NCBI GenBank assembly: GCA_022820505.1
Contig: JAJEFK010000014.1
Coordinates: 16,206-80,205 of the forward strand
Reading direction: 5' to 3'
From: Acidimicrobiia bacterium
Lineage (GTDB): Bacteria; Actinomycetota; Acidimicrobiia; Acidimicrobiales; Poriferisodalaceae
Length of the DNA: 64,000 bases
Of this stretch, positions 8,702 through 17,808 are shown in pieces. A program made the translations under genes and the position numbers. A model generated the notes under the pieces. The model was not told the DNA's origin. It did no database searches and worked only from the letters and a program-made list of their open reading frames with translations. Each line of letters begins with the position of its first letter. The first letter of the stretch is position 1.

Positions 8702-9568
8702 ATGGATTCAGTTGGCCAGTACCTGAACGAGATCGGTGCGGTGGCGCTGCTCACCGCAGAAGACGAGCGGATGCTCTCCCAGCAGATCGAAGCAGGACGC
8801 GATGCGAGGACGCGCCTCGACAGCGACGAGGAGCTGTCCGTGGCCGAGCGACGCGAACTGCGCAAGGCCGTGCAGACCGCTGCCGCCGCGCGTGACCGCT
8901 TCATCCGGGCGAACCTCCGCCTGGTCGTGTCGATCGCACGCCGCTACCCGCTTCCTCCCACGCTGGAACTGCTCGACCTGATCCAGGAAGGCAACCTGGG
9001 CCTCGAGCATGCGGTCGAGAAGTTCGACTGGCGGCGCGGCTTCAAGTTCTCCACCTACGCCACGTTCTGGATCCGTCAGTCGATCGGGCGCGCGCTCGAT
9101 CAGAAGGGCAGCCTCATCCGGTTGCCCTCGGACCGCTCTGCCACGCTGCGGGCCGCGCTGCGGCACAACGGCGGCGACAGCGACTCGCTCGACGACGAGA
9201 ACGCATGGCTGCAGCGGATCAGCACGCCCACCTCGCTTGACAAGACCGTCGGCGACGACGGCGACAGCGCGCTCATCGACCTGATCGGTGACGATGCGCC
9301 CGGCCCGGAGCACTACGCCATCGAGTCAGCCCGCAAGACCATGGTGCACTCCATGCTCGGCCGCCTCGACCCGAGGGCCCAGTACGCCGTCAAGCGGCGC
9401 AACGGCCTCATCGACGGCGAACAGCGCAGCTACCGCGAGATCGGCGAAGAGCTGGGCGTGACGGCCGAGGCGGCACGCCGCCTGGTCAAGCGCGCCGTCG
9501 ATGAGCTGCAGAGCCTCGCCGCCGACGGCGAGTTCGTAGACATCGATGCCGACGCAGACGCTGTCTGA
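8702..9568 (+). CDS. Sigma-70 family RNA polymerase sigma factor (group 1/2 type)
   Basis: A 288-aa sigma factor that directs RNA polymerase to promoters. It begins with region 1.2 (M-D-S-V-G-Q-Y-L-N-E-I-G). Region 2 follows with L-R-L-V-V-S-I-A-R-R-Y, L-D-L-I-Q-E-G-N-L-G-L and the -10 reading F-S-T-Y-A-T-F-W-I-R-Q-S-I segment. Region 3 comes next, and region 4 carries the helix-turn-helix S-Y-R-E-I-G-E-E-L-G-V-T. It lacks the long N-terminal extension of housekeeping SigA, so an accessory group 2 role is inferred. The ATG at 8702 has GGAG at 8690-8693 with 8-nt spacing, lying directly after a C-loop hairpin that could affect its access. Its 3' end overlaps the aroG start by 23 bp. Confidence 0.9.
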   Translation: MDSVGQYLNEIGAVALLTAEDERMLSQQIEAGRDARTRLDSDEELSVAERRELRKAVQTAAAARDRFIRANLRLVVSIARRYPLPPTLELLDLIQEGNLGLEHAVEKFDWRRGFKFSTYATFWIRQSIGRALDQKGSLIRLPSDRSATLRAALRHNGGDSDSLDDENAWLQRISTPTSLDKTVGDDGDSALIDLIGDDAPGPEHYAIESARKTMVHSMLGRLDPRAQYAVKRRNGLIDGEQRSYREIGEELGVTAEAARRLVKRAVDELQSLAADGEFVDIDADADAV

Positions 9569-10976
9569 CGACGCAGCGTCACCATCCGGCGCGCCCAGCC
9601 CCGCCGGATCTCCCCAGCACGCTGCGGATTGGCATCCCGGCTCATGGGCCGACCGGTCCGCCGGTCAGCAGCCCGAATGGCCCGACGCTGACGCACTGGC
9701 GGCATCGCTGGACGAGCTGCGCCGGCGTCCGCCGCTGGTGTTTGCAGGCGAGGCCAGGCGGCTGACCGAGCTGCTCGGAAACGTCTGCGCCGGCAAGGCT
9801 TTTGTACTGCAAGCCGGCGATTGCGCTGAATCGTTCGAGCTTTCGACCGCAGATCAGATCCGCGACCGCCTCAAGGTGATCCTGCAGATGGCCGTGGTGA
9901 TGCAGTACTCCGCCGGGCTGCCCATCGTGAAGGTGGGTCGGATCGCCGGTCAATTCGCCAAGCCGCGCAGCTCGGCCACCGAAACCCGCGACGGCCAGAC
10001 GCTGCCCGTCTTCCGCGGCCACATCGTCAACGACATCGCCTTCGAGCCCGAGGCCCGCACGCCCGACCCCTCCCGCCTGCTGGAGGCATACAGCACGTCG
10101 GCGGCAACGCTCAACCTCTTGCGGGCGTTCACGCGAGGCGGCTACGCCGACCTACGCCAGGTGCACGACTGGAATCAGGAGTTCGTGGCCTCCAGCCCGG
10201 CCGGCCAGCGCTACGAGGTGCTGGCCGGCGGCATCGATGCGGCCTTGCGGTTCATGCACGCCTGCGGGCTCGACACCGACGACAGCGCCATGCGTCAGGT
10301 GGAGCTCTACACCAGCCACGAGGCGCTGCTGCTGGGCTACGAAGAAGCACTCACGCGTACCGACAGCATCACCGGCGACTGGTACGACTGCTCGGCGCAC
10401 ATGCTGTGGGTAGGCGAGCGCACCCGCGAACTCGACGGCGCCCACGTTGAATTCCTGCGCGGGGTGCACAATCCGATCGGGGCGAAGCTGGGTCCCACCG
10501 CGACGCCCGACGAGGCACTCGCGCTGTGCGAAACGCTGAACCCGAGCCGGATCCCCGGTCGGTTGACCCTGATCAGTCGTATGGGAGCCGGCAACGTCGT
10601 GGCGTGCTTCGAACCCATCCTGCGCGCAGTCACCGACGCCGGCCACCCGGTGGTGTGGCAGTGCGACCCCATGCACGGCAACACCTTCAGCACCCCCGAC
10701 GGGGTCAAGACCCGCCATTTCGACGCCATCCTGGCCGAGATCCGCCAGTACTTCGCCGCTCACGCCACCGCGGGCACGTGGCCCGGAGGAATTCATCTCG
10801 AGATCACCGGCGATGCGGTCACCGAGTGCATCGGCGGCAGCGACGAGCTGGCTCAGCACCAGCTCGGCGACCGCTACGAGACCATGTGCGACCCGCGCCT
10901 CAACGGCCGCCAATCACTCGACTTGGCCTTCCTGGCCTCCGACCTGCTCGCGTCGGCCAGAAACGGCGCCGGCTAG
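9546..10976 (+). CDS. aroG: Class II 3-deoxy-7-phosphoheptulonate synthase
   Basis: Condenses phosphoenolpyruvate and erythrose-4-phosphate in the first step of the shikimate pathway. The 476-aa plant/mycobacterial-type (class II) enzyme shows the metal- and substrate-binding motifs L-Q-A-G-D-C-A-E-S-F, K-V-G-R-I-A-G-Q-F-A-K-P-R-S, R-G-x-Y-A-D, T-S-H-E-A-L-L-L and W-Q-C-D-P-M-H-G-N-T. The first 60 residues are Pro/Ser-rich and encoded partly over the end of the sigma factor gene. That suggests coupled expression if ATG 9546 is the true start; a later start would remove the overlap. Its TAG stop shares CTAG with the stop of the convergent VWA gene. Confidence 0.93.
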   Translation: MPTQTLSDDAASPSGAPSPAGSPQHAADWHPGSWADRSAGQQPEWPDADALAASLDELRRRPPLVFAGEARRLTELLGNVCAGKAFVLQAGDCAESFELSTADQIRDRLKVILQMAVVMQYSAGLPIVKVGRIAGQFAKPRSSATETRDGQTLPVFRGHIVNDIAFEPEARTPDPSRLLEAYSTSAATLNLLRAFTRGGYADLRQVHDWNQEFVASSPAGQRYEVLAGGIDAALRFMHACGLDTDDSAMRQVELYTSHEALLLGYEEALTRTDSITGDWYDCSAHMLWVGERTRELDGAHVEFLRGVHNPIGAKLGPTATPDEALALCETLNPSRIPGRLTLISRMGAGNVVACFEPILRAVTDAGHPVVWQCDPMHGNTFSTPDGVKTRHFDAILAEIRQYFAAHATAGTWPGGIHLEITGDAVTECIGGSDELAQHQLGDRYETMCDPRLNGRQSLDLAFLASDLLASARNGAG

Positions 10977-12409
10977 GCGAGGTTGTCGACAAAGCCTTCG
11001 AGCTGACGCAGGTTGCGACACTCGAAGACGCCGTCGGTATAGGTCGAGTACTCGGTGATCACCGAGTCGCCGGTGTCCCAGTACGACCGGGGCTCTGGGT
11101 TCAGCCAGAACACCGAACGGGCCCGCTTCTGGCACTCCTTGAGCACCCACGCGTTCGTCGAGTGGTAGTTGTTGCGGGCATCGCCCAGGAACATCATCGT
11201 CGACTTGGCGTTGACATCCTTGCCGAAGTTCTCCCAGAACACGCCGAAGGCATGGCCGTAGTCGGAATGGCCGTCGACCCAGACGACATCGGCTTCGGTG
11301 TTCACCCGGTGCACCGCGTTGGTGATGTCCTCCTCGTTCTGGAACATGTGGGTGACCTCGTCGATGCCGTCGATGAAGACGAACGAACGCACCTTGGAGA
11401 ACTGGTTCTGCAGCGCGTACACCAGGTGAAGCGTGAACCGGGCGAATGCTGCCACTGAGCCCGAGATGTCGGCGACCACGATGAGCTCAGGCTTGTTCGG
11501 CCGGGGATGGCGGAAGCGCGGCTCCGCGGGCACGCCGCCGTAGCTCAGCGAACGCCGCACTGTGGCCCGGAAGTCGAGCGGGCCGCGCCGCTTGTGCTTG
11601 CGCTTGCGCGCCAAGCGCGCAGCCAGCTTGCGCGTCAGCGGTTGGATGGCCTTGCGGATGTTCGCCATCTCCTCGCGGCTGGCGTGCATGAAGTCGACAT
11701 CTTCGGGCAGTGGCTTGCGCAGCGTCTTGGCCATGGCCTCGACACCCCGGTCGGCCACGAGACGACGCCGGATCTCCGCCTCAATCTCGCGCTTGAGCTG
11801 CTCGATGCGGTTCTCGAACTCCTCGCGTTCGAGCCGTTCCGCCAGCGGCGTCATCTCGCCGTCGTAGCGCTGCGAGGATTCCTCGATCAGCCGATCCAAC
11901 ATCCCGTCCAGATCGAGGTTGCGCAGCGTGCGGTACAGGTAGTAGGTACCGCCGACAGGCCGGCCCGGCTCCATGCCGGCAAACTGGGTCACCGCAGCGC
12001 GGGCCATGGCCGCCATCATCGCCTCATCGGCGTTCAGCAGCGCCCGGAAGAGCATCTCGGCGATCTCCTCGGGCGACATGTCCTGCCCCCCGCCGCGACC
12101 GCCCATGCCCTGCATCTGCTGGGACATCCACTCTTCGAGATTGTCGGGATCGAACTCCCCGTTGCCTTCCTCGTCGCCGACGTTGTATTCCGGCCCGCGC
12201 AACGAGAAGTACACCTCGAAAACCGTCTCGAATGCCCGCCAGTGTTGCTCGTTCTTGACGAGCGTGGCCGCGAGCGCGTACTTGAAGGCGTCACGGTCTT
12301 CGATGGGAATGTGCTTGACGGCCTCCATGGCGTCGAGGTTCTCCGTCAACGAAACCGGCAGGCCGGCATTGCGCAGCTCTCCGACGAAGCCGCTGAGCAG
12401 ATCCAACAT
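10973..12409 (-). CDS. VWA domain (CoxE-like) protein
   Basis: A cytoplasmic 478-aa protein with a C-terminal von Willebrand A domain of the CoxE type. The metal-ion adhesion site is visible as V-V-A-D-I-S-G-S-V (DxSxS) near residue 311, with further support from F-I-D-G-I-D-E-V-T. The N-terminal two thirds are charged and helical with a Gly/Met-rich stretch near residues 100-110. Proteins of this kind work with MoxR AAA ATPases in metal-centre insertion or protein assembly. The MoxR partner is immediately upstream (29-nt gap). ATG at 12409 has GGAG 7 nt upstream. The client enzyme is not encoded nearby. Confidence 0.85.
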   Translation of the reverse strand: MLDLLSGFVGELRNAGLPVSLTENLDAMEAVKHIPIEDRDAFKYALAATLVKNEQHWRAFETVFEVYFSLRGPEYNVGDEEGNGEFDPDNLEEWMSQQMQGMGGRGGGQDMSPEEIAEMLFRALLNADEAMMAAMARAAVTQFAGMEPGRPVGGTYYLYRTLRNLDLDGMLDRLIEESSQRYDGEMTPLAERLEREEFENRIEQLKREIEAEIRRRLVADRGVEAMAKTLRKPLPEDVDFMHASREEMANIRKAIQPLTRKLAARLARKRKHKRRGPLDFRATVRRSLSYGGVPAEPRFRHPRPNKPELIVVADISGSVAAFARFTLHLVYALQNQFSKVRSFVFIDGIDEVTHMFQNEEDITNAVHRVNTEADVVWVDGHSDYGHAFGVFWENFGKDVNAKSTMMFLGDARNNYHSTNAWVLKECQKRARSVFWLNPEPRSYWDTGDSVITEYSTYTDGVFECRNLRQLEGFVDNLA

Positions 12410-12438
12410 GGCCGGTCTCCGTCCCCGTCGAGCGCCGT

Positions 12439-13320
12439 CTACGCCTCGACCGTCAGCTCTTTGGCGGCCTTCTCGATATCAGATTGGTACTTGAGCAGGA
12501 TGTGGAGCGTCTCCTTCGCCTGCTCGACATCGATGTTCTCGATGCCCAGCAGCACCAAGGTGCGGGCCCAGTCCAGGGTCTCCGACACCGACGGTGCCTT
12601 CTTCAGCTCGAGCTGGCGGATGGAGCGCACGACGCGTGCGATCTGCTCGGCCAAGTTCTCGCTGATGCCGGCGACCTTGGTGAGAACGATCTGCTTCTCG
12701 CGTTCGAGATCCGGATAGTCGATGTGCAGGAACAGGCAGCGCCGCTTGAGTGCCTCGGACAGTTCGCGGGTGTTGTTGGAGGTCAGGAACACCAGCGGGA
12801 TCTGGCTCGCCATGATCGTGCCGAGCTCGGGAATCGAGACTTGGTAGTCCGACAGGATCTCGAGCAGCAGCGCCTCAGTCTCGATCTCGACCCGGTCCAC
12901 CTCGTCGATCAGCAGAACCACCTTGTCTTGCGCGCTGATCGCTTCGAGCAGCGGACGGGTGAGCAGGAACTCGTCCTGGAAAATGTCGTCCTGCAGCTCC
13001 ACCCAGTCCTCGTGCTCGGCGTCGACACCCCGGTCGGCCTGGATGCGCAAGAGCTGCTTCTTGTAGTTCCACTCGTAGAGCGCCTTGGCCTCGTCGAGCC
13101 CCTCGTAGCACTGGAGGCGAATCAGGCGGGCCCCGCTCATCGCGGCCACCGACTTAGCCAGCTCGGTCTTGCCGGTGCCTGCCGGTCCTTCGATGAGGAC
13201 TGGCTTGCCGAGACGCTCGGCCAGGAACACCACGCTGGCGATGCCGTCGTCGGCGAGGTACTCGACTTTCGCCAAGCCTTCACGGACACCCGAGAGGTCT
13301 CCGAACATTGTCTCGTTCAT
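12439..13320 (-). CDS. MoxR family AAA+ ATPase
   Basis: A 293-aa AAA+ ATPase expected to act as a chaperone together with the downstream VWA protein. Walker A is G-P-A-G-T-G-K-T (residues 44-51), Walker B is V-V-L-L-I-D-E-V-D-R, sensor 1 is F-L-T-S-N-N, and an arginine-finger region is A-L-K-R-R-C-L. A GGGGAG ribosome-binding site precedes the ATG by 9 nt. The order MoxR then VWA is the standard pair seen in many bacteria. Confidence 0.92.
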   Translation of the reverse strand: MNETMFGDLSGVREGLAKVEYLADDGIASVVFLAERLGKPVLIEGPAGTGKTELAKSVAAMSGARLIRLQCYEGLDEAKALYEWNYKKQLLRIQADRGVDAEHEDWVELQDDIFQDEFLLTRPLLEAISAQDKVVLLIDEVDRVEIETEALLLEILSDYQVSIPELGTIMASQIPLVFLTSNNTRELSEALKRRCLFLHIDYPDLEREKQIVLTKVAGISENLAEQIARVVRSIRQLELKKAPSVSETLDWARTLVLLGIENIDVEQAKETLHILLKYQSDIEKAAKELTVEA

Positions 13321-13391
13321 TCTGGGTGTCTCCCCTGTGGGTGTACGAGTGGGTGCCGGACCGCCGGCAGTGGGAACCGGTCAGACAGTGT

Positions 13392-13407
13392 GGCAGCCGC
13401 GGCTGCC
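13392..13407 (-). terminator. Palindrome downstream of proA, possible terminator
   Basis: The perfect 16-bp inverted repeat GGCAGCCGCGGCTGCC lies 12 bp past the proA stop and before moxR; an outer GACA/TGTC pair extends it with a bulge. There is no T-run, so termination activity is a guess based on position. Confidence 0.3.
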
Positions 13408-13418
13408 TGTCGGCACGG

Positions 13419-14666
13419 CTAACCCCGTGTGTGACCCGTTCCGGTCACCACGAACTTGGTGGTCGTGAGCTGTTCCAGGCCCATGGGACCACGGGCATGC
13501 AGCTTTTGGGTGCTGATACCGATCTCTGCGCCGAAGCCGAACTCCTCGCCGTCCACGAAGCGTGTCGAAGCGTTGACGAGCACGGCAGCGGCATCCACCC
13601 GGCGGGTGAATTCCTGGGCGGCAGCCAGATCTCCCGTCACGATGGCCTCGCTGTGGCCCGTGCCGTGCTGATTGACGTGGTCGATGGCCGTGTCGAGGTC
13701 ATCGACCACCGCAACGCTCATCTTGAGCGCGAGGAACTCTGTCGAGAAGTCGCTGGGGCTGGCCGGACCGATCTGGGGCGAGATGGCCTGTGCCGCGGCG
13801 TCGCCCACGAGCTCCACGCCGTCCAAGTCGTCGACGATGCGGGGCAGGAAGGCGGCAGCCACGTCGCGGTGGACCAGGAGTGACTCCGCAGCGTTGCACA
13901 CCGAGGGGCGGCTGAGCTTCGCGTTGGCGACGATGTCGGCCGCCATGTCCAGATCTGCCGCCGTGTCGACGTACACGTGGCAATTGCCGTCGCCGTCGAT
14001 GACGTAGGGCACGGTGGCATTGGCGAGCACCGAGGCGATGAGCGCCGGGCCGCCCCGAGGGATGAGACAGTCGATGTGGTCACGCAGCTGCATGAACTCG
14101 GCGGCGGCGCTGTGGCGCGTATCGGTGACAAGCACCAGCGCATCTGCGGGCAAGCCCGCTTTGACCAAGCCTTCGCGCAGCGCTTCGGCGATCGCCGTGT
14201 TGGAGTTCAGCGCAGCCCCCGAGCCCCGCAGGAACGCGGTGTTGCCCGACTTCAGGCACAACCCGAAGGCGTCTGAGGTCACGTTGGGCCGGCTCTCGTA
14301 GATGATCGCCACCACGCCGAGCGGCACCCGGACCCGCTCCACTGCCAGGCCGTTCGGCCGCACCCACCCGTCGACCACCTGGCCGACCGGGTCGGCGAGA
14401 GCCGCCACGTTGCGCAGGCCTGCCGCCATGGCCGAGATGCGGCCAGGGTCGAGCCGAAGCCGGTCGATGAGCGTTGCCGAGGTGCCGGCTGCTTCGGCGT
14501 TGGCCACGTCGTCGCGGTTGGCAGCGAGCACGGTGTCGCTTGCCTCGTCCAGCAGATCTGCGGCCGACAGCAGGGCCTCGTCTCGTACGGCACCGGATGC
14601 TTGTGCCAGAACGGTCGCCGCGGCCTTCGCACGCTCACCGAGAGCGATCATCTCCACGTCAGGCAC
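13419..14666 (-). CDS. proA: Gamma-glutamyl phosphate reductase
   Basis: Reduces gamma-glutamyl phosphate to glutamate semialdehyde, the second step of proline synthesis. The 415-aa protein has the family segments V-P-L-G-V-V-A-I-I-Y-E-S-R-P-N-V-T, L-R-G-S-G-A-A-L-N-S-N and the catalytic Cys region S-R-P-S-V-C-N-A-A-E-S-L. E-I-G-I-S-T-Q-K-L-H-A-R-G-P-M-G lies at the C-terminus. It starts with GTG at 14666, 18 nt after proB. A TAGCCT box at 14673-14678 sits 6 nt before this GTG, so proA may also be transcribed on its own as a leaderless mRNA. Confidence 0.95.
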   Translation of the reverse strand: MPDVEMIALGERAKAAATVLAQASGAVRDEALLSAADLLDEASDTVLAANRDDVANAEAAGTSATLIDRLRLDPGRISAMAAGLRNVAALADPVGQVVDGWVRPNGLAVERVRVPLGVVAIIYESRPNVTSDAFGLCLKSGNTAFLRGSGAALNSNTAIAEALREGLVKAGLPADALVLVTDTRHSAAAEFMQLRDHIDCLIPRGGPALIASVLANATVPYVIDGDGNCHVYVDTAADLDMAADIVANAKLSRPSVCNAAESLLVHRDVAAAFLPRIVDDLDGVELVGDAAAQAISPQIGPASPSDFSTEFLALKMSVAVVDDLDTAIDHVNQHGTGHSEAIVTGDLAAAQEFTRRVDAAAVLVNASTRFVDGEEFGFGAEIGISTQKLHARGPMGLEQLTTTKFVVTGTGHTRG

Positions 14667-14672
14667 CCGAGC

Positions 14673-14678
14673 AGGCTA
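14673..14678 (-). promoter_or_regulatory. Possible internal leaderless promoter for proA
   Basis: TAGCCT on the minus strand lies between the proB stop and the proA GTG, with 6 nt to the start codon. It repeats the spacing seen at nadD and folE. Confidence 0.35.
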
Positions 14679-14684
14679 GTGGCA

Positions 14685-15779
14685 TCACCCCAGAACGACG
14701 AGATCGTCGCGGTGCACAACCAATGGGTGCAAGCCTTCGGGCAATTGGTCGCTGCGCAGGCCCGCTGTGGCCCGCAGGCCCTCAGCGTCAATGGCCGCGA
14801 GGCCCTTGGCGAAGGTCTCCCCTTGCGGGTCGACGATGTCCACGGCTTCGCCGGCAGCGAAGGAGCCCTCGTGCCCGACGACGCCGGCCGCGAGCAGCGA
14901 CTTTCCACCTGCCGACACGGCGCGACGGGCGCCGTCGTCGACGGTCACTGATCCCCTGGCGGCTACGGCAAAGCCGATCCAGAGCTTGCGAGCAGAGACT
15001 CGTGCATCTCGTGCCGGCACGGTGGTGCCGACACCTGGTCGGCCCGCAGCGGCGTCGGCGACCACGTCGGGGCGGCGCGCGGAGGCGATCACCGTGCGCA
15101 CGCCGCTCCACGAGGCCATCCGAGCCGCTGCCAGTTTCGAGGCCATGCCGCCGCTGCCCACTGCATTGGCGGAACCCGCCGCAGCCTGCAGCGACGGACT
15201 CACCTCCAGGATCTCCGAGATGAGCGAGGCTTGCGGGTCGATGTTCGGGTCGGCAGTGAGGACACCTGGCATATCGGTCAACAGGATCAGTGCATCGGCG
15301 CGCACCAGGTTGGCGACGAGGGCGGCGATCCGATCATTGTCGCCGTAGCGGATGGCATCATCGGCGATCGCGTCGTTCTCATTGACGACCGGCACAACGC
15401 CGAGATCAAGCAGATGATGGAATGTGGCTCGGGCGTGCAGGTACTGGTCGCGGTCGCGGAAGTCGTGCGGTGCGATCAGCACTTGGCCGACCACCATGCC
15501 CTCAGCAGCGAACAGCTCCCGATAGGAGGCCATGAGGTCGATCTGGCCGACGGCCGACAGCGCTTGAAGCCGTTCCGGCTCGGTGGGCCGCACGACGTCC
15601 AGCCGCTGCACGCCTGCGGTGATCGCGCCGGAGGTGACCACGATCACTTCATGACCGGCTGCGCGCACGACCGCGACGTCCGATGCCAGCTTGGCCACGG
15701 CATCGAGATCGACGCGCCCATCCCATGTGGTGATGGACGACGTCCCGATCTTGGCAATCAGCCGCAGTGAGTCAGGCAT
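14685..15779 (-). CDS. proB: Glutamate 5-kinase
   Basis: Phosphorylates glutamate in the first, feedback-controlled step of proline synthesis. The 364-aa protein has an amino acid kinase domain (I-A-K-I-G-T-S-S at the N-terminus, V-V-T-S-G-A-I-T-A-G, N-E-N-D-A-I, L-L-T-D-M-P-G-V-L and G-G-M-A-S-K-L-A-A-A). A C-terminal PUA domain begins near residue 270. The start MPDSLRLIAKIG at 15779 gives the standard N-terminus; an open frame runs further upstream but has no family resemblance. The order obg-proB-proA matches many actinobacteria. Confidence 0.94.
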   Translation of the reverse strand: MPDSLRLIAKIGTSSITTWDGRVDLDAVAKLASDVAVVRAAGHEVIVVTSGAITAGVQRLDVVRPTEPERLQALSAVGQIDLMASYRELFAAEGMVVGQVLIAPHDFRDRDQYLHARATFHHLLDLGVVPVVNENDAIADDAIRYGDNDRIAALVANLVRADALILLTDMPGVLTADPNIDPQASLISEILEVSPSLQAAAGSANAVGSGGMASKLAAARMASWSGVRTVIASARRPDVVADAAAGRPGVGTTVPARDARVSARKLWIGFAVAARGSVTVDDGARRAVSAGGKSLLAAGVVGHEGSFAAGEAVDIVDPQGETFAKGLAAIDAEGLRATAGLRSDQLPEGLHPLVVHRDDLVVLG

Positions 15780-15825
15780 CGACGTCAATCCTGCCGTCTT
15801 CCGGTTCTCAACACAGTCACCTGAG

Positions 15826-17082
15826 TCATGTATCCGGCTCGTACGTGAATTCGAAGTCGCCAACGCGTACCAAGTCGCCCGACAGGGCGCCGTTGCGAGC
15901 CAAGGCCCGTGAAACGCCAAGCTTCTCCAGGCGTCGCTGCGCCCATGCCAGCGCGGCCGGATCGGTGAGATCCGACAGCGCTACGGCGCGGCGGGCTTGA
16001 CGGCCCTCGATCTCAAAGACCCCGTCTCCGAGGCGCAGCACCGTCACGCCGGTGGGTTCGGGACGGTGCACGACGTACTGCGCAGGGGCTTCGTCAGCCT
16101 GTCTGGCTTCGGACACCAGATCGCGTAGCTGACCCAGCACCGGCGCCACGCCTTCGCCGGTCACAGCGCTGAGACGAGGACCGTCCCAAGCGAGATGGGC
16201 CACGTCGGCCTTGGTGCCCACGACCAACCGCCGCCGCGCTGCGAGTGCGGGGTCGTGAAGCTCGAGCTCGCCAAGCAGCACGTCAACCTGTTCATGGGGA
16301 TCACGATCAGCGGCTTCTGCCAAATCAGCCATGATCAGCAGTACCCGGGCCCGTTCGACATGCCGCAGGAACTGGTGCCCGAGGCCCTTGCCCTGCGCGG
16401 CACCTTCGATCAGTCCGGGCACATCCGCGATCACCATCTCGAAGCTGTCGGCGTCGATTCCGGAGCCGTCGTCGAGCCGCACCACCCCGAGGCTGGGCGT
16501 GAGCGTCGTGAACGGATACGAAGCGACCTTCGGCCGTGCCGCGGACACGGCGCTGATGAACGTGCTCTTGCCTGCGTTCGGGAATCCCACCAGTGCCACG
16601 TCGGCCATGAGCTTCAGTTCGAGGCCGAGCCAGCGCTCCTCGCCGGGCTCGGCCTGCTCGGCAAAATGAGGTGCGCGCATCCGATTCGAAGCGAAGCGGA
16701 CATTGCCCCGGCCGCCACGCCCGCCCTGCGCTGCCAGCCAGCGATCGCCAGCATGCACGAGGTCGGCCAACACCGCGCCGTCACGGTCGCGCACGATCGT
16801 GCCCTCGGGCACGCGCACAAGTTCGTCGGCGCCGTTGCGGCCGTGCCGTTTGCGCCCCAGGCCGTGGCCTCCATCCGTAGCGCGCCGGAATGGGAAGTCG
16901 CGGAATGCCAGCAGCGATGCCACGTTGCGGTCGGCCACCACCCACACATCGCCGCCGTGCCCGCCGTCGCCGCCATCGGGGCCACCGCGCGGCACATGAG
17001 ACTCGCGACGGAAGGACACGCAGCCCGCCCCACCGTCACCGCCCTTCGCGTGCAGCTGGCACTCGTCGACAAAGTCGCTCAT
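15826..17082 (-). CDS. obg: GTPase Obg
   Basis: An essential ribosome-associated GTPase involved in 50S assembly and stress signalling. The 418-aa protein has the glycine-rich Obg fold (G-G-D-G-G-A-G-C-V-S-F-R-R-E, residues about 14-27), then the G domain with G-F-P-N-A-G-K-S-T (G1), T-T-L-x-P-x-L-G-V (G2), D-V-P-G-L-I-E-G-A (G3) and a C-terminal OCT domain. The start ATG at 17082 is preferred over GTG at 17094 because GAGG lies 6 nt upstream of it. It is downstream of rplU-rpmA, as is usual. Confidence 0.95.
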   Translation of the reverse strand: MSDFVDECQLHAKGGDGGAGCVSFRRESHVPRGGPDGGDGGHGGDVWVVADRNVASLLAFRDFPFRRATDGGHGLGRKRHGRNGADELVRVPEGTIVRDRDGAVLADLVHAGDRWLAAQGGRGGRGNVRFASNRMRAPHFAEQAEPGEERWLGLELKLMADVALVGFPNAGKSTFISAVSAARPKVASYPFTTLTPSLGVVRLDDGSGIDADSFEMVIADVPGLIEGAAQGKGLGHQFLRHVERARVLLIMADLAEAADRDPHEQVDVLLGELELHDPALAARRRLVVGTKADVAHLAWDGPRLSAVTGEGVAPVLGQLRDLVSEARQADEAPAQYVVHRPEPTGVTVLRLGDGVFEIEGRQARRAVALSDLTDPAALAWAQRRLEKLGVSRALARNGALSGDLVRVGDFEFTYEPDT

Positions 17083-17130
17083 CAGCGTCCTCACAGACGC
17101 TTACAGGTCTCGGGATGAAGTACGGGCGAA

Positions 17131-17382
17131 CTACGACGGCACAACGTCAACGAGCCGGCGCCCGCGGCGGAAGCCGAAACGCACGACGCCGGGAGCTGTC
17201 GCGAACAGCGTGTCGTCCTTGCCGCGGCTCACATTCCGCCCCGGATGGAACTTGGTGCCCCGCTGGCGCACGATGATGCCGCCGGCGTCGATGGTCTGTC
17301 CCGAATAGACCTTGACCCCAAGGCGCTTTGCCACAGAGTCGCGCCCGTTGCGAGTGGAGCCTCCGCCCTTGGTCTTCGACAT
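17131..17382 (-). CDS. rpmA: 50S ribosomal protein bL27
   Basis: A small basic protein at the peptidyl transferase centre. The 83-aa product has the conserved [19 protein letters not shown] and F-A-T-A-P-G-V-V segments. The N-terminus is M-S-K-T-K-G-G-G-S, so the protein does not carry the cleavable extension of Firmicutes. Confidence 0.97.
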   Translation of the reverse strand: MSKTKGGGSTRNGRDSVAKRLGVKVYSGQTIDAGGIIVRQRGTKFHPGRNVSRGKDDTLFATAPGVVRFGFRRGRRLVDVVPS

Positions 17383-17428
17383 GGTGCTGTCCTTTGGTGT
17401 CCGGTCTCGCGTGCCTGCCGGGATGCCC

Positions 17429-17740
17429 CTAAGCGGTGGCGATGTGGGTGATCTCGACCGTGCTGTAGCGCTGTCGGTGTCCCCACCTGCGCCGGTTCGT
17501 GGTGGCGTTCTTGTAGGTGAAGCCGTCGATCTTGGGCCCCTTGACCTCGCCGACCACCCGGCCGGTCACCGAGGCTCCGACCAACTCGTCGGGCGTCGCC
17601 AGCACTGCGCCGTCATCCACCACCAGAACCGGCGTGAAGGTGACCTCTTCGCCGGGCGGCACCGCGAGCAGCTCAATGTCGAGCCGCTGGCCGGCCTCGA
17701 CGCGGCGCTGCTTGCCGCCGGTAGCGATGACTGCGTACAT
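17429..17740 (-). CDS. rplU: 50S ribosomal protein bL21
   Basis: A ribosomal large-subunit protein of 103 aa, starting [11 protein letters not shown] and containing T-P-V-L-V-V-D-D-G and a basic tail with the Y-x-x-R-x-G-H-R-Q motif (here W-G-H-R-Q-R-Y). It heads rplU-rpmA-obg. A TATCCT sequence lies 9 nt before the ATG and could be its own promoter. Confidence 0.96.
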   Translation of the reverse strand: MYAVIATGGKQRRVEAGQRLDIELLAVPPGEEVTFTPVLVVDDGAVLATPDELVGASVTGRVVGEVKGPKIDGFTYKNATTNRRRWGHRQRYSTVEITHIATA

Positions 17741-17808
17741 CGGTTGGAGAGGATACCGATGAGGCCGCTGGATCGGCGAGTGGTTTTTGGAGGCTCAGCC
17801 TCTGGTCC

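Noticed and set aside
8409..8726. 105-codon frame in the sigma factor leader
   Set aside because: It has no ribosome-binding site or motif and runs through the hairpins; the region is better explained as structured RNA.
11507..12718. 403-codon plus-strand open frame
   Set aside because: It is the complement-frame shadow of the VWA and MoxR genes, with composition typical of such shadows and no recognisable domain.
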